A stretch of DNA of 64,000 bases from Xiashengella succiniciproducens (GCF_023674465.1 NZ_CP098400.1:2818801-2882800); one strand, 5' to 3'. Positions 35,157-44,941 are shown, counted from the first letter of the stretch. Numbers and translations are program-made. The notes: generated by a model not told the origin, from the sequence alone.

Positions 35157-36016
35157 TGAAATTTAAAGCATTTGGTAATGGGTTGTTATCCTACATATTC
35201 CTTACCATAGGACTTGGGATTAGTGCTTTGGGATGGGCCGGCTTTATTATCCCGTCAAAGATTATTGCAGGTGGCTTGACTGGCATAGCAACAGTCCTGC
35301 ACTTCCTGACTGGCTTCGATATTGGTCTTATGACTCTTATAATGAATACCATCCTGATTGTAACTTCAATGAAGGTTATCGGAGCTTCGTTTGGGGTAAA
35401 AAGTATTTACTCGGTAGCAGTCTTTTCATTATTTCTGTCCATTATTACACATCTGGTTTCAGAACCTCTGATTACTGACAGGATTATGGCAACAGTAACA
35501 GGTGGGGTACTTGCCGGTACAGGTGCAGGAATAGTATTCCTTAATGGAGGTAGCACAGGGGGCTCTGACATCATAGCCCTAATGATCAACAAATACAAGA
35601 ATATATCCCTCGGTCGCTTACTGCTTTATATTGATTCAGTAGTAATCGGATCATCATTTATTCTGTTCAGGTCTCTTGAAACCATGATCTTTGGTTTCGT
35701 TACAATGGCAATTCTGGCCTATACGGTTGACCTTATCATAAGCGGTACAAAACAGACTGTCCAGTTCTTTATCTTCTCTGATCATTATGAAGAAATTAAG
35801 CATCAGGTGATAAATGTTGCAAAGCGAGGTATTACAGTGATACCTGCCGAAGGAGGTTATTCAGGTAAAGAGGTTAAAGTGCTGATGGTCATTGCACGTA
35901 AAAGTGAGTCTCAGGCTATCCTAAATATAATCAAGGAAGCAGATCCCAGAGCATTTATAACTATGGGCAATGTAATGGGTGTATTTGGACAGGGTTTTGA
36001 CAGCATAAAAGTATGA
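35156..36016 (+). CDS. YitT family membrane protein (DUF161/DUF2179)
   Basis: A 286-residue protein with five or six hydrophobic segments in the first 200 residues, including glycine-rich GGLTGIATVLHFLTG and LNGGSTGGSDIIALMINKY, which mark the YitT_membrane repeats. The C-terminal 80 residues form the soluble DUF2179 domain (ITVIPAEGGYSGKEVKVLMV). Function is unknown for the family. Overlap of start and stop with leuS suggests coupled translation. Confidence 0.88.
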   Translation: MKFKAFGNGLLSYIFLTIGLGISALGWAGFIIPSKIIAGGLTGIATVLHFLTGFDIGLMTLIMNTILIVTSMKVIGASFGVKSIYSVAVFSLFLSIITHLVSEPLITDRIMATVTGGVLAGTGAGIVFLNGGSTGGSDIIALMINKYKNISLGRLLLYIDSVVIGSSFILFRSLETMIFGFVTMAILAYTVDLIISGTKQTVQFFIFSDHYEEIKHQVINVAKRGITVIPAEGGYSGKEVKVLMVIARKSESQAILNIIKEADPRAFITMGNVMGVFGQGFDSIKV

Positions 36017-36020
36017 GCAA

Positions 36021-37391
36021 ATGAAGAAGCTACACATAATAATCTCGATTCTTGTTCTGACTATCATTGCAGTTGTCATATATATATATCAATGGCGTGC
36101 TAAAAATGACGTTGAGCAGGATCTCATAATTGCAGAGGAACCGGCTCCTCCCCCTCCACCACAGCTTCTTTACGGACTACCAAAAGATTCCTTCAGCATA
36201 GAGAACTATAAAGTAAGCCGCAATCAGAATCTTGCTTCCATACTGCTTCCAATAAAGGTTGACAACCAGATTGTCAACCTCTTGGCTGAGAAAAGCAAGC
36301 CCATTTTTGATGTTAGAAAGATACGTACTGGTAACAGTTATTCTGTTTTTTACAGCAGAGACTCCCTAATGACTCCCATGTGGTTTGTCTATGAAATAGA
36401 CAATACCGACTACCTCGTGATGCAGCTTACAGATACATTCCATGTATATCGTGACATAAAGCCGGTTGAGACTATAAGAAAGGTTGGCTCAGGAATTATT
36501 AGCTCATCCTTGTGGAATACAGTAAAGGATAATAATCTGAGTCCAATGCTTGCATTCGAATTATCAGAGATCTTTGCGTGGACTGTTGATTTCTTTGGTA
36601 TCGAAAAAGGAGACAACTTTGTAGCTATCTATGACGAACAATATGTAGACAGTGTTTCAATAGGCGTTTCTACTGTCCATGCTGCCATTTTCAATCACAA
36701 AGGACGTGATTATTACGCATTTAAATATCCGAACGACAGTGTAACAAACGGATTCTTTGATGAAGAAGGCAATAGTCTTCGAAAAGCATTCTTAAAGGCA
36801 CCTCTAAAATTCTCACGTATTAGTTCACGCTTCAGCCACAGCCGTTTTCATCCCGTACTTAAGATCAATCGACCTCATCATGGGGTTGATTATGCCGCAC
36901 CTGCAGGAACTCCCGTTTATGCAATTGGTGATGGAACCATTATCCAAAAAGGATGGGATGCAAAAGGAGGAGGTAACTATCTCAAAATACGACACAATAG
37001 CGTATATACTTCCGTATATATGCATCTGCAGGGCTTTGCCAAGGGAATATCAAAAGGTGACAGGGTAGCTCAGGGTCAACTTATTGGTTATGTAGGAAGC
37101 ACAGGCCTGTCAACAGGTCCGCATCTTGACTTCCGTATGTACAGAAACGACTCTCCAATAGATCCTTTAAAGGTTGAAGCTCCTCCGGTAGAACCTGTTC
37201 CAGGTGAAGATATGCCACACTATCTGGAATTCATCAGCCAGTTCAAAAATCGACTTGATGAGCAGAAAAACCGGCTTGCAAAAGGAGAACAGGATATTAC
37301 TCAAGTAAACGGAGGATCACTTTCGGGAAGTGCTCATACTCAAGAGCATGTATCTTCAATGCCAGGGTCTCAGGGGTATCATCAGGACTAA
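36021..37391 (+). CDS. M23 family metallopeptidase (cell-wall endopeptidase type)
   Basis: A membrane-anchored peptidase of 456 residues. Residues 5-24 are a signal anchor, then a proline run (APPPPPQ). The LytM domain (about 268-390) has zinc ligands H287 and D290 in HHGVDYAAP. The last motif is GPHLDFR (H368, D370), where the classical form is HxH; the Asp variant is common in this phylum to my knowledge. The C-terminal 60 residues are hydrophilic, and their last 31 codons lie on the complementary strand of the purN 3' end (95-bp overlap). Confidence 0.88.
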   Translation: MKKLHIIISILVLTIIAVVIYIYQWRAKNDVEQDLIIAEEPAPPPPPQLLYGLPKDSFSIENYKVSRNQNLASILLPIKVDNQIVNLLAEKSKPIFDVRKIRTGNSYSVFYSRDSLMTPMWFVYEIDNTDYLVMQLTDTFHVYRDIKPVETIRKVGSGIISSSLWNTVKDNNLSPMLAFELSEIFAWTVDFFGIEKGDNFVAIYDEQYVDSVSIGVSTVHAAIFNHKGRDYYAFKYPNDSVTNGFFDEEGNSLRKAFLKAPLKFSRISSRFSHSRFHPVLKINRPHHGVDYAAPAGTPVYAIGDGTIIQKGWDAKGGGNYLKIRHNSVYTSVYMHLQGFAKGISKGDRVAQGQLIGYVGSTGLSTGPHLDFRMYRNDSPIDPLKVEAPPVEPVPGEDMPHYLEFISQFKNRLDEQKNRLAKGEQDITQVNGGSLSGSAHTQEHVSSMPGSQGYHQD

Positions 37392-37860
37392 CACTACAAG
37401 AAGCCTGAAATATTATATCACCATCGTCATACTTCTCATTCACGTAGTGGATAGTGATACCTGACTGCTTTTCCTTATTGTCTATTACTGCCTTGTGAAC
37501 CTTATCTCCATACATCCCTTTGCCACCATAATTTGGCAGTAAGGCCGGATGTATATTAATAATACGACCAGGAAAAGCTTTTACAACATCTGAAGGAACC
37601 AACCACAAAAAGCCTGCAAGTACTATCAGATCAGGCTGTTCACCCTGCAAAAAGCTCAAAACTCTGCCATTTACATAAAAGTCATCCCTCGTAAAAACCA
37701 TTGTATTTACGCCGAGGGCTTTGGCTTTGTCAAGAGCCAAAGCCTGAGGATTATTTGATAAAAGCCAGGAAATCCTTGAAATTTTCGAATTTTCGAAAAA
37801 ACGGATTATATTTTCGGCATTTGTTCCGGAGCCCGAAGCCAGGATCACAACATTCTTCAT
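37297..37860 (-). CDS. purN: Phosphoribosylglycinamide formyltransferase
   Basis: Transfers a formyl group from 10-formyl-THF to GAR, the third step of purine synthesis. VILASGSGTNAENII binds the substrate phosphate, NIHPALLPNYGGKGMYG carries the catalytic histidine, and YDDGDIIFQ the aspartate. From the ATG at 37860 it has 187 residues; an in-frame TTG two codons upstream is not needed. It converges with the M23 gene and overlaps it by 95 bp. Confidence 0.94.
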   Translation of the reverse strand: MKNVVILASGSGTNAENIIRFFENSKISRISWLLSNNPQALALDKAKALGVNTMVFTRDDFYVNGRVLSFLQGEQPDLIVLAGFLWLVPSDVVKAFPGRIINIHPALLPNYGGKGMYGDKVHKAVIDNKEKQSGITIHYVNEKYDDGDIIFQASCSVSPDDTPETLALKIHALEYEHFPKVILRLLE

Positions 37861-38033
37861 TATCAATAGTTTATAGTGCCCAAAAAGCGCCTTTCAAAAG
37901 CTAAAAATATAAAAAAAGAGCACGCTTCATGAATTTCGTTGAAGGATTATTTGATTTATTTTGGGCAAATCTATTTATTTGCACCATTATTTTTTGAAAC
38001 TAAAATTGATTTATTAACTAAAAAACTAAAGCT

Positions 38034-38270
38034 ATGTCAGACATTGCATCAAGAGTTAAAGCAATTATTGTGGACAAGTTGGGAGTTGACGAATCAGAAG
38101 TTACTCCCGAGGCTAGCTTCACCAACGACTTGGGTGCTGACTCTCTTGACACTGTTGAATTGATTATGGAGTTCGAAAAAGAGTTTAATATCGCAATTCC
38201 TGATGATCAAGCTGAAAACATCGGCACAGTAGGTGATGCCATCGCATACATCGAAGAAAACGTGAAGTAA
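38034..38270 (+). CDS. acpP: Acyl carrier protein
   Basis: Carries growing acyl chains on a phosphopantetheine arm attached to Ser37 in [10 protein letters not shown]. It is 78 residues and strongly acidic, as usual. The fabF gene starts 27 bp downstream, the standard acpP-fabF arrangement, and rnc follows. Confidence 0.97.
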   Translation: MSDIASRVKAIIVDKLGVDESEVTPEASFTNDLGADSLDTVELIMEFEKEFNIAIPDDQAENIGTVGDAIAYIEENVK

Positions 38271-38297
38271 GACTATTGTATTACTGAAACCTAAATT

Positions 38298-39548
38298 ATG
38301 GAGTTAAAAAGAGTAGTTGTAACGGGACTTGGTGCCATTACCCCACTAGGCAACACAGTTGAATCGTACTGGGACGGCTTGGTCAAAGGTAAGAGTGCTG
38401 CCGGACCCATTACTCGATTTGACGCCACCAATTTCAAAACTAAATTTGCCTGCGAGGTAAAGGACTTCAATGCTGAAGAATACCTTGACCGTAAAGAGGT
38501 AAGGAAGACAGACTTGTTTGCTCAGTATGCTATTGCAGCAGCTGAGCAAGCATTTCAGGATTCCGGACTGGACCTCGAAAAAATCGATTTAGATGAAGCA
38601 GGAGTTATTTGGGGTGCCGGCATTGGTGGAATCATAACCTTCATGGATGAAGTGAAGGCTTATGTTCAGGGCAACGGCGTACCCCGCTTCAATCCTTTCT
38701 TCATTCCTAAAATGATCTCTGACATTGCCTCTGGCCATATCTCAATGAAATATGGTTTTAGAGGTCCTAACTACGGCACTGTTTCCGCATGTGCATCTTC
38801 CACACACGCTATAGGTGATGCTTTTAATCTGATTCGTCTTGGTAAGGCTAAAGTCTTTATCACCGGTGGTTCAGAGGCAGCTATCAATGAGGCTGGTGTT
38901 GGCGGATTCAATGCATTACAGGCACTCTCTACCAGAAACGATGATCCGGCTACAGCTTCACGTCCGTTCGACAAGGACAGGGACGGTTTTGTAATCGGAG
39001 AAGGTGGCGGCGCGCTAATTCTGGAAGAATATGAGTATGCTGTTAGCAGAGGTGCACACATCTATTGTGAAATTGTTGGTTGCGGAATGACAGCTGATGC
39101 TTACCATCTTACTGCACCTCATCCTGAAGGACTGGGTGCCAGAAAAGTAATGGGAGCAACTTTGAAAGACGGCAATATAGAGCCTTCAGATGTAGATTAC
39201 ATCAATGTGCATGGAACCAGTACTCCTCTTGGCGACGTTGCTGAAATTAAGGCAATCAAGGAAGTATTCGGAGAACATGCATACAAGCTTAACATCAGCT
39301 CTACAAAGTCAATGACAGGTCACCTTCTTGGCGGCACAGGAGCTATTGAAGCTATTGCCTGTATTCTTGCAATAAAAAATGGAATAGTTCCTCCCACGAT
39401 TAATAACTTTAATCTCGATCCGGAGCTCGATACAAAATTAAATTTTACTTTGAATAAGGCTCAGGAACGTAAGGTAAGGGTGGCTATTTCAAATACTTTT
39501 GGATTTGGTGGTCACAATGCTTGTGTGGCTTTTAAATCACTTGAATAG
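38298..39548 (+). CDS. fabF: Beta-ketoacyl-ACP synthase II
   Basis: Condensing enzyme of fatty-acid elongation. The active-site cysteine is C165 (VSACASSTHAIGDA) and the two histidines are in VHGTSTPLGD and MTGHLLGG. FGFGGHNAC near the end is also conserved. Length 416. It overlaps a possible upstream extension of rnc; with the GTG start chosen for rnc the two do not overlap. Confidence 0.97.
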   Translation: MELKRVVVTGLGAITPLGNTVESYWDGLVKGKSAAGPITRFDATNFKTKFACEVKDFNAEEYLDRKEVRKTDLFAQYAIAAAEQAFQDSGLDLEKIDLDEAGVIWGAGIGGIITFMDEVKAYVQGNGVPRFNPFFIPKMISDIASGHISMKYGFRGPNYGTVSACASSTHAIGDAFNLIRLGKAKVFITGGSEAAINEAGVGGFNALQALSTRNDDPATASRPFDKDRDGFVIGEGGGALILEEYEYAVSRGAHIYCEIVGCGMTADAYHLTAPHPEGLGARKVMGATLKDGNIEPSDVDYINVHGTSTPLGDVAEIKAIKEVFGEHAYKLNISSTKSMTGHLLGGTGAIEAIACILAIKNGIVPPTINNFNLDPELDTKLNFTLNKAQERKVRVAISNTFGFGGHNACVAFKSLE

Positions 39549-39552
39549 TATT

Positions 39553-40296
39553 GTGTTAAAACACTTTCTGATATTTATAAAACTTCTTCCCCGAAAGGGT
39601 AAGAAGTTTTATTATTTACTGTACAACACTACAGGAGTATTGGCCCGTCGCAAGGACTACTACCTGCTGGCCTTCCAGCACAAATCCCTTATGATGAAGG
39701 ATGAAAAGGGACTTCCCTTAAATAACGAACGGCTAGAGTATCTTGGAGATGCGGTTCTAGGGGCTGTTATTGCCCATGAATTGTTTGTAAGATATCCCAA
39801 CAAAGATGAAGGTATACTCACAAAGATGCGGGCACGCATAGTTAATCGTAGCAATATGGATAGGCTGGCCTTGCAACTGGGACTGGACAAATTCATAAAA
39901 ACACAGGCTCTCTCAGATCTGACCCATACCCACATACCAGGTGATGCCCTGGAAGCACTGATTGGTGCTATATTCATTGACAAGGGATACTTCGCTGCAA
40001 GGAAATTCATCATAGAAAAAATAATTAACCAGTATCAGGATCTCGACTCCCTGATTGAGACTAACCTGAACCATAAGTCTACATTGATTGAATGGGGGCA
40101 AAAAAACCGCTGCAGCATACACTTCGTTACAGAAGAATACCCTGAAAAAGGAGAAGCCAGTTTTGTAGCCCAGGCATACATAGATAATATCCTTATGGGC
40201 CTGGGACGGGGCAGTTCAAAGAAGGAAGCACAACAGCATGCAGCCGAGGAAGCACTCGAAAAAGTGATTGGAAAACAAAGCCTGATCCTTAACTAA
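39553..40296 (+). CDS. rnc: Ribonuclease III
   Basis: Cuts double-stranded RNA in rRNA maturation and mRNA turnover. The nuclease domain has NERLEYLGDAVLG and DALEALIGAIFIDKG; the dsRNA-binding domain covers about 175-245 (KSTLIEWGQKN, then GRGSSKKEAQQHAAEEAL). I choose the GTG at 39553, 4 bp after fabF, giving 248 residues with an N-terminus (KLLPRKGKKFYYLLYNTTG) like other Bacteroidota RNase III. Earlier in-frame starts lie inside fabF. Codons 9-20 form a strong hairpin (39577-39612). Confidence 0.93.
   Translation: MLKHFLIFIKLLPRKGKKFYYLLYNTTGVLARRKDYYLLAFQHKSLMMKDEKGLPLNNERLEYLGDAVLGAVIAHELFVRYPNKDEGILTKMRARIVNRSNMDRLALQLGLDKFIKTQALSDLTHTHIPGDALEALIGAIFIDKGYFAARKFIIEKIINQYQDLDSLIETNLNHKSTLIEWGQKNRCSIHFVTEEYPEKGEASFVAQAYIDNILMGLGRGSSKKEAQQHAAEEALEKVIGKQSLILN
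39577..39612 (+). promoter_or_regulatory. Terminator-like hairpin within the first codons of rnc
   Basis: Arms of 16 nt (39577-39592 and 39597-39612) pair with a single mismatch around a GAAA tetraloop, and TATTT follows. It could end fabF transcripts or serve as an RNase III cleavage site for autoregulation, as the rnc leader hairpin does in Escherichia coli. Confidence 0.6.
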
Positions 40297-40376
40297 AAGC
40301 ATTGATTTACAGGCTTGTGTAGTTAATTATTGTTAAACAGGCAGGAAATCAACTTACACAGGCTAATTTTGCAGAC

Positions 40377-41975
40377 ATGAGCAGGAGGTTTATTCAGATT
40401 CTTATAATATTGATCACCCTGACATTGCTGGGACTGATTTACATACAAATGATGTGGATCAGGAATGCAACAATGATTAAGGAAGAGCATTTTGATCAGT
40501 TGGTACGGCAAGCACTTGATCAGGTTATTCACAGGCTTGAAATAAATGAGACTTCAACACTGTCTGCTCAAATGGCAATTGAGGAATTCAGTTTGCCACC
40601 CCAATACAAAAACGAAAACCGCTACTTTTCAGGTATAAAGCAGTTGGGTACTGATGACGGACGTCTTCAGTATGATATTTCGCTTGACTTTTCCATAAGC
40701 AGTTCCCAACTCAGTGCAAGAGTATCCACCTATCGCCAGGATTCACTTATCTACACCTATGAAGATAAGACTCCAATGGGATCAAGTCAGCTTGATAAGG
40801 CTGACCCTTTGGCACATGCATTTAACTACCTTCAGTCGAAATTCCGTTCAAAACTTACAGAACAAGAAATAAGACTTCGTAAGGGCTATTTCGTAACAGA
40901 TATACCAATTCAGCAAAGAATCTCCAGAGAGACAGTGGATGTTACCCTGCTCCAGGCATTTGATGAAAGAGGTATTTCTCTTCCATTTGAGTTTGGTATC
41001 TACAATTCCAAAGGAGAACTGGTAACATCTACAGTTCGCTATGACAGGGATCAGGCAACAGTCACATATCAGAAATACCTCTTCCCTTCTGACCTGCATC
41101 CCAAGCCAAACTATCTTTTGGTTTACTTCCCCAAAAGACCTAACTTCATTATGGAGTCAATGGGTATGATGCTTCCGACAGTAATCTTTACCCTTGTCAT
41201 GGTTCTTCTTTCCGTTCTGACAATGGCAATCATTGTTAGACAGAAAAGGCTTGATGACATCAAGAATGATTTCATCAACAATATGACCCACGAATTTAAA
41301 ACGCCTATATCGACAATCTCTCTTGCATCCCAGATGCTTACAGACGAGAATGTTACAAAAACACCATCAAGTCTAAAGCACATTTCTACAGTTATTCAGG
41401 ACGAAAGTAAAAGATTGAGCTTTCAAGTTGAAAAAGTGCTGCAAATGGCTATCTTTGACAAAGGTAAGGCCGGATTGAAACTGAAAAAGACCAACATCAA
41501 TGAAATGGTACATGGTGTTGTGAATACTTTCAGGATAAAGGTAGAGAGCCAGAAGGGTTCCATAGTAGAGAAATTAGAGGCAAAGAATCCATATGCTCAT
41601 GTAGATGAAGTGCATTTTACAAATGTTATTTTTAACTTGCTGGATAATGCACTAAAATACAAAAGAGGAACCCCTGTATTCCAGGTAAAGACATGGAACA
41701 GGCCCACCGGAATAGTAATAACAGTTGAAGATAACGGACTAGGTATTTCAAAAGAAAATTTAAAACGTATCTTTGAGAAGTTTTATCGCGTACCGACAGG
41801 TAACGTGCATAATGTTAAAGGCTTTGGACTGGGCCTCGCATACGTAAAGAAGATTGTGGAAGATCATGGGGCCGAGATAAAAGTTGAAAGTGAACTAAAT
41901 GTTGGAACCAAATTCGAAATATTTTTACCCCTTAAAAGCAATAAGGAATGGAAAAAGAATATAAAATTCTCCTGA
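40377..41975 (+). CDS. rprX: Sensor histidine kinase, RprX-like
   Basis: Membrane kinase of 532 residues. Segment 8-25 is the first membrane helix, the periplasmic part spans about 26-260, and a second helix lies near 263-287. The H-box MTHEFKTPIS has the phosphoryl histidine H305; N-box NLLDNALKYK, then VEDNGLGIS and FGLGLAYVKKIVEDHG. The N-terminal layout and the partner resemble RprX of Bacteroides, a sensor known for effects on tetracycline-resistance regulation. The response-regulator gene overlaps by 28 bp. Confidence 0.88.
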   Translation: MSRRFIQILIILITLTLLGLIYIQMMWIRNATMIKEEHFDQLVRQALDQVIHRLEINETSTLSAQMAIEEFSLPPQYKNENRYFSGIKQLGTDDGRLQYDISLDFSISSSQLSARVSTYRQDSLIYTYEDKTPMGSSQLDKADPLAHAFNYLQSKFRSKLTEQEIRLRKGYFVTDIPIQQRISRETVDVTLLQAFDERGISLPFEFGIYNSKGELVTSTVRYDRDQATVTYQKYLFPSDLHPKPNYLLVYFPKRPNFIMESMGMMLPTVIFTLVMVLLSVLTMAIIVRQKRLDDIKNDFINNMTHEFKTPISTISLASQMLTDENVTKTPSSLKHISTVIQDESKRLSFQVEKVLQMAIFDKGKAGLKLKKTNINEMVHGVVNTFRIKVESQKGSIVEKLEAKNPYAHVDEVHFTNVIFNLLDNALKYKRGTPVFQVKTWNRPTGIVITVEDNGLGISKENLKRIFEKFYRVPTGNVHNVKGFGLGLAYVKKIVEDHGAEIKVESELNVGTKFEIFLPLKSNKEWKKNIKFS

Positions 41976-42631
41976 CCGAGGATGATGAAAACCTGGGGAT
42001 GCTACTCAGGGAGTATCTGATTGCCAAAGGGTATGATACTGATCTTATGGCTGACGGTGAAGCCGGTTATGAGGCATTCATGAGCAAGAAGTACGACGTT
42101 TGTATCTTCGACGTGATGATGCCAAAGAAGGATGGTTTTACTCTTGCTAAAGAGATCAGAATGGTCAATACCGATGTGCCCATCATATTCTTAACGGCAA
42201 AATCAATGAAGGAAGATGTCTTTCAAGGCTTTAAAATAGGTGCAGATGATTATCTCACCAAACCTTTCAGCATGGAAGAATTGCTTTTCCGCATTGAAGC
42301 CATCTTACGTCGTACAAAGGGAACTTTGGGTGGACAAGACGTTTTCCAAATCGGAAGATTCAGATTTGATACTCACAAGCAACAGCTTATTGACGGGGAC
42401 CAAATAGTTAAACTTACCACTAAAGAATCTGAGCTGCTCAAACTGTTGTGCAACAACGCAAACAAAGTGTTAGAGCGTAACTTTGCTCTCAAGACCATCT
42501 GGGTGGATGACAACTATTTCAACGCCAGAAGTATGGACGTTTACATTACCAAGCTAAGGAAGCACCTTAAAGATGATCCTTCTGTCGAGATTCTCAATGT
42601 TCACGGCAAGGGATATAAACTTGTAATGTAA
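41948..42631 (+). CDS. rprY: OmpR-family response regulator, RprY-like
   Basis: Receiver domain (1-120) with acidic pocket EDDE, phospho-acceptor D55 in CIFDVMMPKKDG, Thr in FLTAKS and Lys in DDYLTKPFS. The winged-helix DNA-binding domain (about 130-225) ends in VYITKLRKHLKDDPSVEILNV. Length 227. It partners the kinase encoded just upstream. A convergent terminator follows. Confidence 0.92.
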   Translation: MEKEYKILLTEDDENLGMLLREYLIAKGYDTDLMADGEAGYEAFMSKKYDVCIFDVMMPKKDGFTLAKEIRMVNTDVPIIFLTAKSMKEDVFQGFKIGADDYLTKPFSMEELLFRIEAILRRTKGTLGGQDVFQIGRFRFDTHKQQLIDGDQIVKLTTKESELLKLLCNNANKVLERNFALKTIWVDDNYFNARSMDVYITKLRKHLKDDPSVEILNVHGKGYKLVM

Positions 42632-42632
42632 T

Positions 42633-42712
42633 AACCCCTATTTTTATACTACTATCTTTATCCGTTTTTTCATTTAACAATGAAAAAGCGGATAGAGAGG
42701 GGTTCTTTTTTA
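42633..42712. terminator. Convergent terminator region between rprY and the barrel gene
   Basis: Nested pairs: AACCCCT (42633-42639) with AGGGGTT (42698-42704), and TATCCG (42659-42664) with CGGATA (42689-42694). TTTTTTA follows on the plus strand, and an A-run (T-run on minus) lies inside the left arm. It can serve both genes. Confidence 0.65.
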
Positions 42713-43282
42713 TTTACTTCGGTAACTCAACACTATTCCAAACTGAGTCCAGGATGACCATAAGTCATCTATTGTGGTGCTATTGGAGTGCAGGTTGTAA
42801 TTATATCTTCCCTCTATACCAAGATCCAGCTTTTTCCCTACTGGGAATGAGAATTCAAGTCCACCTGCCAAACCAAAAAGGGCACTTCTTTCCATTACTA
42901 TCTCCGAAGAATAAGATAAAGGAAATTGAATATAGGAACCCAGATTAATTGATACAGCAGTCCTTTTCATAGGAATCCTTATTCTGGTCATCAAAGGCGT
43001 CTCAACAAAGCTGAAACTCATACCATCTACCTCAGTCTGAGTCCCGGTAAAGTTGCTGTAATTAACTTCGATCATTGCAGCACAGTACTTCTCCCCAAAA
43101 TAAACAAAACGACCGCCAAAGGTTGTTCCTGCAAATGAGTAGTCACCTGGAAGTCCGCTTACAAAAGTCTTCATAAATCCGGCATTCCCTCTGACTGAAT
43201 ATTCCGAATAAGGAACAAAGTCAGTACGACCAAAAACACTTGCTGAAAGTCCAATTAAAAGCGCTGTAAGAATGTATCTCAT
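42710..43282 (-). CDS. Outer-membrane beta-barrel protein
   Basis: Protein of 190 residues with a signal peptide (1-18, ending VFG). The rest is a series of amphipathic strands with aromatic turns (NAGFMKTFVSGLPGDYSFAG, FGGRFVYFGEKYCAAMIEVNY) and ends in QFGIVLSYRSK, close to a barrel-assembly C-terminus. It fits the OmpX/porin-8-like small barrels of Bacteroidota. No specific role can be read. Confidence 0.75.
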   Translation of the reverse strand: MRYILTALLIGLSASVFGRTDFVPYSEYSVRGNAGFMKTFVSGLPGDYSFAGTTFGGRFVYFGEKYCAAMIEVNYSNFTGTQTEVDGMSFSFVETPLMTRIRIPMKRTAVSINLGSYIQFPLSYSSEIVMERSALFGLAGGLEFSFPVGKKLDLGIEGRYNYNLHSNSTTIDDLWSSWTQFGIVLSYRSK

Positions 43283-43420
43283 GAAATGAAAATTGCAAGG
43301 TTTATTATTAGCTGAAAATTTCCTCCCTAACTGAAGGGTAAATTTAGGAAAGATATGGCACTTTCACCTTGTGTTTATTTCTCCTTTTTAATAGTTTAGC
43401 CATCTCTAAAAACGTGAGCT

Positions 43421-44941
43421 ATGAACAGCAGAAGGATACTACTACTATTGATTCCATTATTTGCGGCTTGTTCGCAAAAACCCAATGAAGCCCAACCCAC
43501 ACTACCGGAACTTACATACAACAATGCACCTGCAGTAATTAGCGGTAAGATCGAAGGTTACAATTCCGAAATGAATTTTCCAGAACTTAAACTCGAGAAA
43601 ATTAACCCTATTCTTGAGTTTGATGCTGACAAGAAAATCGTTATTAATGAGGATGGAACCTTCAGAAAGGAAATCGTCACAGGTTTACCAATGCTTACCA
43701 CCCTTAAGCCATGGGGAACAAGAGTTTTTCTTGTACCAGGTAATGAAACCACAGTTACAATCGATGCAGCCTCTATGTCAGAAGCTGATAAGGCTCCGGA
43801 TATTTCAGTGGAAAACAAATGGCTTTCAAACAAAGAAAGCCAGGCAATTACCGGAATCCTGAAAAATTCATTTAGCTATGACAGAGCATTTCTTGAGGTT
43901 GACGGGATGAGCCCGAAGGATTTCCTTAACTGGATTCAGGGAGTAAATAACGAAGCTGCAGGCAGGTTGGATTCTGCTGGAATAACAGGCAATGCCAGAG
44001 TGCTGGCTGAAGCCGAACTCCGCAATATGTCTGTAATCTACGCCATACTGTACAGAGATCTTGTTGAAGAAGCCTACTTTACAGTGCGCAATATTCCTTA
44101 TGAAGAACGCCCAAATCATGATGTCAATCCTCCTGTCCCGGATGACACTTACTATAAGGAGCTAGTACAACGCTTCTTTAGTGAAAGCATTGCTTATTCC
44201 TCACAATTTGGCAGAGCAGCAGACTATTTGTTGGACTACCTCGTATTGGATAATCCTGAGAACAAGGATAAGACAAACGAAGAAAAGTTAAGCATGTTCA
44301 GCAAGGATATTGCTGGACTGACTACTACAAACACCAGTTTGCTGCAGGAAATAACAAGAGCAAGGATGCAGGCTCAACGACTTGAAGAAGGAGACTTCCT
44401 TAGCGACGAGGAAAAGCAAAGTCTCAAGACCACATTCTCAAATAAGGCAATAGCAGAGTTTCTAATTACACAAAATGACGAAATTAAAACCTTTATTGAG
44501 TCAAATCAGGCCGCCACTATTGAAGGCGTAGTTATTAATCAGGTACCCGATGTAGATCAGAACAAAGTGCTTAGCACTATCATTGAGAAATACAAGGGAA
44601 AAGTAGTTCTTGTAGATTTCTGGGCGACCTGGTGTGGCCCCTGTATGCGTGCCATGGAAGCAATGAAGCCGGTCAAAGCACAGTATAAGGGCAAGGATGT
44701 GGTATTTGTATATCTTACAGGAGAAACCTCTCCCATAGGTGCATGGAACAAAACTATTCCAGATATCAAAGGAGAGCATTACCGTGTGACAGCCAGCCAA
44801 TGGCGTTATTGGTACAAGGAACTGGGCATTGAAGGTGTCCCAACCTTTATGGTTTTCGACAGGAAGGGTAAGTTTACCGCAAAATATACCGGATTCCCCG
44901 GCGCTGAAGAGATTGAGGCTAGTATTAATGCCAATCTGTAA
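43421..44941 (+). CDS. TlpA-like thioredoxin-fold lipoprotein (first of a pair)
   Basis: Lipoprotein of 506 residues with lipobox LFAAC (about residue 16). A DUF4369-like beta domain occupies about 30-130 (ISGKIEGYNSEMNFPELKLE), then a helical middle region. The C-terminal thioredoxin domain contains FWATWCGPC with the redox pair C405/C408. It probably reduces periplasmic disulfides. A closely related gene follows 97 bp later, after a terminator. Confidence 0.82.
   Translation: MNSRRILLLLIPLFAACSQKPNEAQPTLPELTYNNAPAVISGKIEGYNSEMNFPELKLEKINPILEFDADKKIVINEDGTFRKEIVTGLPMLTTLKPWGTRVFLVPGNETTVTIDAASMSEADKAPDISVENKWLSNKESQAITGILKNSFSYDRAFLEVDGMSPKDFLNWIQGVNNEAAGRLDSAGITGNARVLAEAELRNMSVIYAILYRDLVEEAYFTVRNIPYEERPNHDVNPPVPDDTYYKELVQRFFSESIAYSSQFGRAADYLLDYLVLDNPENKDKTNEEKLSMFSKDIAGLTTTNTSLLQEITRARMQAQRLEEGDFLSDEEKQSLKTTFSNKAIAEFLITQNDEIKTFIESNQAATIEGVVINQVPDVDQNKVLSTIIEKYKGKVVLVDFWATWCGPCMRAMEAMKPVKAQYKGKDVVFVYLTGETSPIGAWNKTIPDIKGEHYRVTASQWRYWYKELGIEGVPTFMVFDRKGKFTAKYTGFPGAEEIEASINANL

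Noticed and set aside
40364..40371. TAATTTTG as promoter of rprX
   Set aside because: It matches TAnnTTTG but lies 5 bp before the ATG and has no TTTG at the proper distance; a leaderless start would be needed.
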